From Scrofimicrobium sp. R131 (GTDB lineage: Bacteria; Actinomycetota; Actinomycetes; Actinomycetales; Actinomycetaceae): DNA of 64,000 nt. The notes beneath the pieces were generated by a model. The model did not search any database and was not told the DNA's origin. It saw only the letters and a list, made by a program, of their open reading frames with translations. The stretch lies in the NCBI RefSeq assembly GCF_040256745.1, contig NZ_CP138335.1, positions 992,001 to 1,056,000 on the forward strand, given 5' to 3'. Numbering within the stretch: the first letter of the stretch is position 1; each line of letters opens with the position of its first letter. Of the stretch, positions 58,634 to 64,000 are shown in pieces. The position numbers and the translations under genes are program-made.

Positions 58634-59849
58634 AGCAGATCTGGCCGCGCTGGTCCACCACTCGGGCCGACTTCGGCTCCGACAAACTGAGCGTGACCGT
58701 CAGTGACTCCGAATCCGGTCCCGACACCTGGTACTCGATCTGTTCGTTGGAGAGAGCCACCACTTCCGTTTGGGCCCGGACCAACCACGGGTGGTTACGG
58801 CGCAGCCCGATCAGCAGCTGATGCTGGCGGTAGACCTCGCGTCCGAGGGGTCCCAGATCGGCGGGAAACTCCGGCATCACCGGGCGGACGTCGTCATCGC
58901 CGCCCAATTCCTCCCGTTTCCATCCCTGATAGGCGTACTCGTCCCCGTAGTAGATCGAGGGGACCCCACCCACCGTCATCAGGACGGTCAAGGCCAGGAT
59001 GGAACCGGACTCACCCACCACCGAGGCGATTCGGGACACGTCGTGGTTGCCGACGAAAGTATGGGGTAACTCCGCCCCCATGAACTGATTGTGCCGCTCC
59101 AGGGCCGCCGCTAGCTCGAAGTAGTTGCGATCCACCATCGATGACCAGATTGCCTTCCACAGCTCGTACTGCGTCAGCGAATCCACGGTGGAAACCTGGG
59201 CAAACTGGGCGTAGTCGCCGTGGATCACCTCGCCCAGGAACCAGGCCTCCGGGAAGTTGGCGCGCACCCTGGTCAGCACCTGCGCCCACACTTCGGGCGC
59301 GACCGCGTAGGCCGCATCCAGGCGCCAGCCGTCGATCCCGCGCTCCAACCAGTACTCCATCACCCGGACCAGGTAGTCCACTACCGCCGGATCGTCGTGA
59401 CGCAAAGTCACCAGGGCCTCGTGCCCCTCAAAATAGGTGAACCCTGCCGACTCGTCCCAGCGCAGCAGCTGGGCACCCTCGCTCTGTGAGCCGCGCTGCA
59501 AGACATCCTGCACCCACGGGTGCTCGCGCCCCACGTGGTTGAAAACTCCGTCCAACCCCAGGCGGAAGCCGCGCTCGCGGCAGGCGGCCACCAGTTCCAG
59601 GAACTCCGCCTCGGTTCCAAGCCGAGGATCAATCTGGAAGTAGTCCACCGTGTCGTAGCCGTGGGTAGAGGATGCAAAGATCGGGCCGAGCAAAAGTCCG
59701 TTGACACCCAGGTCGCCAGCATAGTCCAACCAGTTGAGCAACTGGCGCAAGCGGGGAGCCCGATCCGGCTCGGTTCGAATGGGAGCGCCGGTAAAACCCA
59801 GCGGATAGACGTGCCACCAGATGACATTGTTCACCCACCGCGGTACCAC
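58617..59849 (-). CDS. GH13 alpha-amylase family protein (cytoplasmic)
   Basis: 410 residues. The GTG at 59849 is chosen because AAGAGGAGG lies 5 nt upstream and the protein then begins at the barrel (VVPRWVNNVIWWHVYPLGF); the longer open frame upstream is antisense to the DsbA-like gene. Conserved regions: I LGLDGVFNHVG, II GIDGWRLDAAYA (nucleophile Asp178), III AWFLGEVIH (acid Glu207), IV FVGNHDVSR (Asp270). No signal peptide, so it likely acts on maltodextrin or glycogen inside the cell. Confidence 0.9.
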   Translation of the reverse strand: MVPRWVNNVIWWHVYPLGFTGAPIRTEPDRAPRLRQLLNWLDYAGDLGVNGLLLGPIFASSTHGYDTVDYFQIDPRLGTEAEFLELVAACRERGFRLGLDGVFNHVGREHPWVQDVLQRGSQSEGAQLLRWDESAGFTYFEGHEALVTLRHDDPAVVDYLVRVMEYWLERGIDGWRLDAAYAVAPEVWAQVLTRVRANFPEAWFLGEVIHGDYAQFAQVSTVDSLTQYELWKAIWSSMVDRNYFELAAALERHNQFMGAELPHTFVGNHDVSRIASVVGESGSILALTVLMTVGGVPSIYYGDEYAYQGWKREELGGDDDVRPVMPEFPADLGPLGREVYRQHQLLIGLRRNHPWLVRAQTEVVALSNEQIEYQVSGPDSESLTVTLSLSEPKSARVVDQRGQICFSFPG

Positions 59850-59973
59850 GCTGGCCTCCTCTTGCCCGTCAAGTCGCCGAAACCGGCCCCAAAATGGTCC
59901 CCACTGCGACCCACTCCACCATAGCCCACCGGGGTGATTGGCCGAGGCCAAACGGAAGCGGGAACAAAGCCGA

Positions 59974-59979
59974 TAGGGT
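59974..59979 (+). promoter_or_regulatory. Candidate -10 element for leaderless dsbA-like mRNA
   Basis: TAGGGT followed by AGAGGC and the ATG at 59986 gives the same six-base spacing as other candidates. The intervening GAGG is too close to the ATG to serve as a ribosome site. Confidence 0.45.
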
Positions 59980-59985
59980 AGAGGC

Positions 59986-60780
59986 ATGACTGAAACCTCA
60001 GGGGAAAAGACGTTCATCGATCCGGCCAAGCTGCAGGGGCAGCTCAGGCTCTCCAGAATCCTGAACGTGGCGCTCCTGCTCTTGGTGGCAATCCTGGTTG
60101 TGGTGGTTGTGGTGCGCCCGGCGGCAGCTCCGGCTCCTGAGGCCGGAACCAACACCGAGCAGAGCCAGCCATCCACGCCGACCGCCACCCCGACAGTGCC
60201 GGAGCAGAACGTCCAACCCGAGGCCAAAGCCCCCGCCTCCCACCTGCGTGCGCAGGCTGATGACCCGCTCGCGGTCGGTTCCATCGATGCCCCGGTGGTG
60301 ATCAGCGAGTGGACCGACTACCGATGCCCCTATTGCGCTCTCTTTGCCAACGAGACCCTGCCGACTCTGCTGAAGGATTACGTCGATTCCGGACAGGTTC
60401 GAATTGAGTTCAACGACGTGTTCTTCTTTGGGGATGAGTCCTTTGACGCGGCCGTGGCCGCCCGCGCCGCTGCGGCCCAGGGCTACTACCTGCCGTACAT
60501 TGAGGCGCTCTACGCCGCGGCGCCGGAGAATGGTGGGCACCCGCCCATGCCCCGGGAAAAGCTGATCGGCTTCGCGCAGGAAGCCGGGGTCCCGGACTTG
60601 AAACAGTTCGAAGCTGACCTGGACTCGGAGGAAATCAAAGCGGCCGTGCAGGCCAGCCACAACCAGGCGGTGGCTCTGGGCGTGAACTCCGTGCCGTTCT
60701 TCGTCGTTGGGGACCAGGCCCTGGCCGGTGCCCAGCCCCTGGAAGTGTTCCAGCAGGTAATTGCTCAGCAACTGGGCTGA
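59986..60780 (+). CDS. DsbA-family thioredoxin-fold membrane-anchored protein
   Basis: 264 residues. A cytoplasmic N-terminus (~25), one membrane helix (~26-44, ILNVALLLLVAILVVVVVV), a Pro/Thr linker, then a thioredoxin-fold domain with redox motif CPYC (Cys114, Cys117) in WTDYRCPYCALF and the cis-Pro region GVNSVPFFVVGDQ. Expected to form or isomerise disulfides outside the membrane. The neighbouring unknown protein at 57.7 kb has four extracytoplasmic cysteines and could be a client (speculative). Confidence 0.9.
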   Translation: MTETSGEKTFIDPAKLQGQLRLSRILNVALLLLVAILVVVVVVRPAAAPAPEAGTNTEQSQPSTPTATPTVPEQNVQPEAKAPASHLRAQADDPLAVGSIDAPVVISEWTDYRCPYCALFANETLPTLLKDYVDSGQVRIEFNDVFFFGDESFDAAVAARAAAAQGYYLPYIEALYAAAPENGGHPPMPREKLIGFAQEAGVPDLKQFEADLDSEEIKAAVQASHNQAVALGVNSVPFFVVGDQALAGAQPLEVFQQVIAQQLG

Positions 60781-60876
60781 AACAGAAACCCGGACCATCG
60801 ACTAGGTTTGGGTGCGACTGCAGGACCCGCGGAATAGTCTGCCTTTGAGTCTGGTAGTTCACAGTGTGGACAGATT

Positions 60877-60906
60877 TTGGCTGGGCCGGAAGTCCCTGAT
60901 TATCAT
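60877..60906 (+). promoter_or_regulatory. Candidate promoter of the metYX leader
   Basis: TTGGCT (60877-60882) and TATCAT (60901-60906, five of six consensus) with an 18-bp spacer. Transcription would begin at the ATG at 60913, six bases downstream, giving metY a ~250-nt leader. Confidence 0.45.
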
Positions 60907-60912
60907 GGGCGC

Positions 60913-60945
60913 ATGATCCAGTTTCGAATGTGCAGCCACAACTAG
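60913..60945 (+). CDS. Putative leader peptide upstream of metY
   Basis: Ten codons then TAG: MIQFRMCSHN. The ATG coincides with the predicted transcription start, so it would be leaderless. Adjacent Met and Cys codons (6 and 7) ahead of sulfur-amino-acid genes suggest a ribosome-stalling attenuator that senses charged tRNA-Met or tRNA-Cys. This is inference; the ORF is short enough to arise by chance. Confidence 0.35.
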   Translation: MIQFRMCSHN

Positions 60946-61164
60946 CGCACTAGCGCGCAGATGTGGTCAACCTTGCGCATTATCTTTCGCTGGACAACTT
61001 CGCGAAAAGCAATCCTTGAGGGCCCAAACTCTTTAGCAGAGGGCACCGCTGCATCTGTTTCGCTACTGCCTACGGACCGAATGTCAGTTTCCCGGTCGGC
61101 TAGCAAAACAACCGAAAAATTCCCGGGCTAGCGGCCACCCAAAAACCAGCTTCAAGGAGCAACA
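60946..61164 (+). other. metY leader region
   Basis: ~220 bp without a gene. Possible hairpins: TTTCGC/GCGAAA (60985-61007) and two mutually exclusive pairings around GACCG, CGGTC and CCGA (61074-61115). CCCGGTCGGCTAGC (61091-61104) is partly repeated as CCCGGGCTAGC (61122-61132). I see no SAM-I, SAM-II or SAM-IV riboswitch core. AAGGAGCAACA precedes metY. Confidence 0.35.
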
Positions 61165-62478
61165 ATGACCCAGGAATGGTCTTTCAACACCACCCAAATT
61201 CACGCGGGCCAGAACCCCGACTCGGAAACCGGGGCGCGCGCCCTGCCGATCTACCAAACCACCTCGTTCGTCTTTGCCGACGCCGACCAGGCCGCCAATC
61301 GATTTGCCCTGGCCGAACTCGGCCCGATCTACACCCGGATTGCCAACCCCACCACCGAAGTGGTGGAGAACCGAATCGCCGCACTCGAAGGCGGGGTCGG
61401 CGCGCTGCTGGTCGCCTCGGGGCAGGCCGCCGAGTTCCTGGCCATTTTGAACCTGGCTCACGCCGGTGACCACATTGTCGCCTCGCCCTCTCTTTACGGC
61501 GGTACGGTCAACCTGTTCTCTCAGACGCTCCCCAAGTTTGGGATCACCGTCGACTTCGTTGAGAACCCGGGTGACCCCGCCTCGTGGCTGGCGGCCGTCA
61601 AGCCCAACACGAAGGCCTTTTACGCGGAGACAATCCCCAACCCGAAGGGCGATATTCTCGACATTGAAGTGATCTCGGGAGCGGCCCATTCGGTGGGGGT
61701 TCCCCTGATCGTGGACAACACGGTGGGCACCCCCTACCTGGTGCGTCCGTTCGAGTGGGGCGCCGACATCATCGTCGAGTCGACCACCAAGTACCTGGCC
61801 GGGCACGGCACCTCCATCGGCGGCGTGATCGTCGACTCGGGACGGTTTGACTTTGGAGCCGACCCGGAAAAGTACCCCGGCTTCAACGAACCCGACCCCT
61901 CCTACAACGGCCTGGTCTACGCGCGAGACCTGGGGGCAGAGGGAGCGTTCGGCGTGAACCTGAGCTACATCCTGAAGGCACGCGTGCAGTTGCTGCGCGA
62001 CATCGGCGCAGCCATCTCTCCGTTCAACGCCTTCCAGCTGTCCCAGGGGATTGAGACCCTGTCGCTGCGGATGGATCGGCACGTGGACAACGCCCTCGCG
62101 GTGGCCCAGTACCTGGAGGCGCACCCGGCCGTGACCAAGGTGAACTACTCCTCGCTGCCGTCCAGCCCCTACTATCACCTGGCGCAGAAGTACACGCCGC
62201 GCGGTGCCGGTGCGGTCCTTTCCTTTGAAGTTGAGGGCGGGGCTGAGGCGGGGAAGAAGTTCGTCTCCGCGCTCAAGCTGCACTCGAACGTGGCCAACAT
62301 TGGCGACGTCCGGTCGCTGGTGATCCACCCCGCCTCCACCACTCACTCCCAGTTGAGCGAGGCGGAGCAGGCCGCTGCCGGAGTGGCGCCCGGCCTGATC
62401 CGCCTGTCGGTCGGGCTGGAGGAGATCTCCGACATCCTGGCGGATCTGAACCTCGGCTTCGCCGCGCTGGAAGGATAG
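61165..62478 (+). CDS. metY: O-acetylhomoserine sulfhydrylase
   Basis: 437 residues. PLP enzyme of the Cys/Met metabolism family: makes homocysteine from O-acetylhomoserine and sulfide. The PLP lysine lies in VESTTKYLAGHGTSIGG (~residue 210); YTRIANPTTEVVENRIAALEGG and VIHPASTTHSQL are family blocks. The length and the large insert after ~230 mark MetY rather than MetB/MetC. Forms an operon with metX (4 bp). Confidence 0.95.
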   Translation: MTQEWSFNTTQIHAGQNPDSETGARALPIYQTTSFVFADADQAANRFALAELGPIYTRIANPTTEVVENRIAALEGGVGALLVASGQAAEFLAILNLAHAGDHIVASPSLYGGTVNLFSQTLPKFGITVDFVENPGDPASWLAAVKPNTKAFYAETIPNPKGDILDIEVISGAAHSVGVPLIVDNTVGTPYLVRPFEWGADIIVESTTKYLAGHGTSIGGVIVDSGRFDFGADPEKYPGFNEPDPSYNGLVYARDLGAEGAFGVNLSYILKARVQLLRDIGAAISPFNAFQLSQGIETLSLRMDRHVDNALAVAQYLEAHPAVTKVNYSSLPSSPYYHLAQKYTPRGAGAVLSFEVEGGAEAGKKFVSALKLHSNVANIGDVRSLVIHPASTTHSQLSEAEQAAAGVAPGLIRLSVGLEEISDILADLNLGFAALEG

Positions 62479-62482
62479 GCCC

Positions 62483-63616
62483 GTGGACCAGGACCGCCTC
62501 CCCCCGGCCTCAGGTGCTTGGCAGGAGACCGACCCGGTTGGCCAGCGACAGTTTGCCCACGTGGGTCCCCTGTCCTTGGAAGCCGGAGGACACCTGCCCG
62601 AGGTGACCCTCGCGTTTGAATCGTGGGGTCACCTGAATGAGGACGGGTCGAACGCGGTCCTGGTCCTGCACGCCCTTACGGGCGACAGCCACATCAGCGG
62701 TGAAGTTGAGCCGGGCCATCCCACCGAGGGGTGGTGGACCGACCTGATCGGTCCGGGCGCGCCGCTGGATACCGACCACTACTTTGTGGTCGCCCCCAAC
62801 GTTCTGGGCGGCTGCCAGGGGAGTACCGGCCCGGCCTCCCTCGCCCCGGACGGGACTCACTGGGGCCCGCGGTTCCCCTTTCTGACCATCCGAGATACGG
62901 TCCAGGCGGAGGTGCGACTGGCAGACCAGTTGGGCATTTCGCAGTGGCAAATGGTCATTGGCGGGTCAATGGGGGGCATGCGGGCCCTGGAGTGGGCGAC
63001 CATGTTTCCCGACCGTGTCGCAAAATTGGTGCCGATCGCGACGGTGGCCCGGACCAGTGCCGACCAAATTGCGTGGGCGCACACCCAGTTGGCGGCGATC
63101 GTTTCCGACCCGGGCTTTCAAGGTGGTGACTACTACGGGGGCCCTCCGGGCTCGGGTCCGCACACGGGCCTGTCGATTGCCCGCCAAATCGCCCAAACCA
63201 CCTACCGGAGTGCCGAAGAATTGGAGGCCCGGTTCGGGCAGATGGCCCAGGGGGAGGAAAACCCGTGGGAGGGGGGCCGCTACGCGGTCCAGTCCTACCT
63301 CGACCACCAGGGCGACAAGTTCGTCTACCGTTTTGACGCCAACTCCTACAAGGTGCTGACCGAGATGTTCATGGCGCACGATCTGGGCCGCGGGCGCGGC
63401 GGGGTGGAGCAGGCCCTCGGAACCATCAGCGCCCAGGCGCTGGTGGTGGCCGTGGACTCAGACCGGCTCTGTTTGCCGGAAGAGAACCGGCGGATCGCAG
63501 AGTTTCTGCCTCACTGCGTCGGCGTCGAAATGGTCAACTCGCACCGGGGCCACGACGGTTTCCTGATCGAGTTCGACCAGTTCGGCCCCCTGATCAAACA
63601 GTTCCTGAACTCCTAG
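62483..63616 (+). CDS. metX: Homoserine O-acetyltransferase
   Basis: 377 residues from a GTG. Alpha/beta-hydrolase fold: oxyanion region LVLHALTGDSHISG, nucleophile elbow IGGSMGGMRALEW, then the acid in VVAVDSDRLCLPEE and the His in NSHRGHDGFLIEF. It makes O-acetylhomoserine used by MetY, so the two genes form a direct-sulfhydrylation methionine pathway. The stop overlaps the convergent aspartokinase by 4 bp. Confidence 0.95.
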   Translation: MDQDRLPPASGAWQETDPVGQRQFAHVGPLSLEAGGHLPEVTLAFESWGHLNEDGSNAVLVLHALTGDSHISGEVEPGHPTEGWWTDLIGPGAPLDTDHYFVVAPNVLGGCQGSTGPASLAPDGTHWGPRFPFLTIRDTVQAEVRLADQLGISQWQMVIGGSMGGMRALEWATMFPDRVAKLVPIATVARTSADQIAWAHTQLAAIVSDPGFQGGDYYGGPPGSGPHTGLSIARQIAQTTYRSAEELEARFGQMAQGEENPWEGGRYAVQSYLDHQGDKFVYRFDANSYKVLTEMFMAHDLGRGRGGVEQALGTISAQALVVAVDSDRLCLPEENRRIAEFLPHCVGVEMVNSHRGHDGFLIEFDQFGPLIKQFLNS

Positions 63617-64000
63617 GTGCCGGCGTAGACCGCAGCCACTGCCGAAGCAAAGTCCTCGTTGTCGATGCCGACGATGATGGACAGCTCCGAAGCTCCCTGC
63701 GTGATCATCCGAATGTTGACTCCGGCCTGGGCCAGGGCGGTGAACACCTTGGCGGCGACTCCTTTGGTTCGAATCATGCCGTGACCGACGATCGCCAGGA
63801 GGGCGATCTCGTCCTGGACAGTGATGGTGTCGGGATGCAGGTAGATCCGAATCTCCTCCAGCACCTTATTCAGCTTGAATCGAACTTCCTCCGCGGGCAC
63901 GATCACCGAGACCGAGTCAATGCCGGAGGGCATGTGCGAGATGGAAACCCCGTTGGTTTCGAAGACGGAGACCAGCTTGCGGAAGAAGCCCCGCTCGTCG
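63613..64000 (-). CDS. Aspartate kinase, C-terminal ACT domains (5' truncated by window)
   Basis: 128 residues of the C-terminus are visible; the frame is open to the window edge. It reads GFFRKLVSVFETNGVSI, HMPSGIDSVSVIV, then DEIALLAIVGHGMIRTKGVAAKVF and INIRMITQGASELSIIVGI, the two ACT regulatory domains of aspartokinase. The HMPSGID and QGASE motifs resemble monofunctional Firmicutes-type enzymes more than the usual actinobacterial LysC. Aspartokinase supplies homoserine precursors, so the position opposite metX is pathway-related. Confidence 0.85.
   Translation of the reverse strand, partial: DERGFFRKLVSVFETNGVSISHMPSGIDSVSVIVPAEEVRFKLNKVLEEIRIYLHPDTITVQDEIALLAIVGHGMIRTKGVAAKVFTALAQAGVNIRMITQGASELSIIVGIDNEDFASAVAAVYAGT

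Noticed and set aside
59850-60284. N-terminal extension of the amylase frame
   Set aside because: A strong ribosome site sits just before the GTG at 59849, the barrel starts there, and the extension is antisense to the DsbA-like gene.
57518-61048. AGGGCACCGCT present in both the MFS leader and the metY leader
   Set aside because: Eleven-base repeats are expected many times by chance in 64 kb of biased sequence; the flanks do not match.
60781-61164. SAM riboswitch upstream of metY
   Set aside because: I looked for SAM-I, SAM-II and SAM-IV cores and found none; the GAGGGCACCGCTGC stretch only superficially resembles an S-box.

Overview
The window is a stretch of core chromosome from a high-GC Gram-positive bacterium, most likely an actinobacterium of or near the Actinomycetaceae. 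The evidence is dense high-GC coding, the 16S/23S sequences, actinobacterial families (corynebacterial-type glycogen synthase, PpgK, SteA/SteB, DUF4191, the TlyA-NadK-RecN block, GlnA2-GlnE), a rnpB gene, and many promoters that allow leaderless mRNAs. I see no phage, transposon, CRISPR array, toxin-antitoxin or defence locus, and no tRNA gene.

Layout. 1-3 kb: the 3' part of a PhzE-like fused chorismate enzyme/amidotransferase, a NIF3 protein and a coiled-coil zinc-ribbon-family protein that has lost its cysteines. 3-6.5 kb (minus): YaaA, RNase P RNA, polyphosphate glucokinase, methionine aminopeptidase, PanB. 6.6-19.5 kb: pheST, a flavodoxin, argR-argG, a wecB/glycosyltransferase pair, arginine deiminase (minus), argH and tyrS. 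19.5-25 kb: one complete rRNA operon (16S-23S-5S, no spacer tRNA) with a recognisable promoter, terminator and long processing stalks. 25-33.6 kb: an RGG-TPR-HAD fusion protein, a small coiled-coil protein, tlyA, nadK, recN, steA, steB and a NUDIX hydrolase, in the order I recall for mycobacteria around tyrS-recN-mctB. 33.7-40.1 kb: the complete sufR-B-D-C-S-U-T iron-sulfur operon. 40.1-42.1 kb (minus): a queuosine-salvage pair, transporter plus tgt. 42.2-48 kb: ABC-F ATPase, small Cys protein, SixA-like phosphatase, serB, glgC and the divergent glycogen synthase. 48-54.5 kb: ABC ATPase, NfeD, SPFH protein, glnA2, glnE. 54.6-60.8 kb: an orphan binding lipoprotein, DUF4191 protein, MFS exporter, an unrecognised membrane protein, a cytoplasmic alpha-amylase and a DsbA-like protein. 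60.8-64 kb: a possible leader peptide, metY, metX and the 3' end of an aspartokinase.

Functional themes. Arginine/citrulline: argR-argG and argH face an arginine deiminase whose product citrulline is the ArgG substrate. Glucose storage: glgC, glycogen synthase, alpha-amylase and PpgK. Translation and tRNA/rRNA: pheST, tyrS, rrn, tlyA, tgt, map, rnpB. Sulfur/methionine and Fe-S: metYX and suf.

No dramatic new multi-gene system is evident. The least ordinary signals are the RGG-TPR-HAD fusion, the cysteine-less zinc-ribbon protein, the recurrent TANNNT-N6-start codon arrangement (including one back-to-back pair in a 25-bp gap), a leaderless short ORF with Met and Cys codons upstream of metYX, an altered substrate loop in Tgt, and the long rRNA processing stems. 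Everything is read by eye from sequence; family assignments rest on remembered motifs, not database searches.
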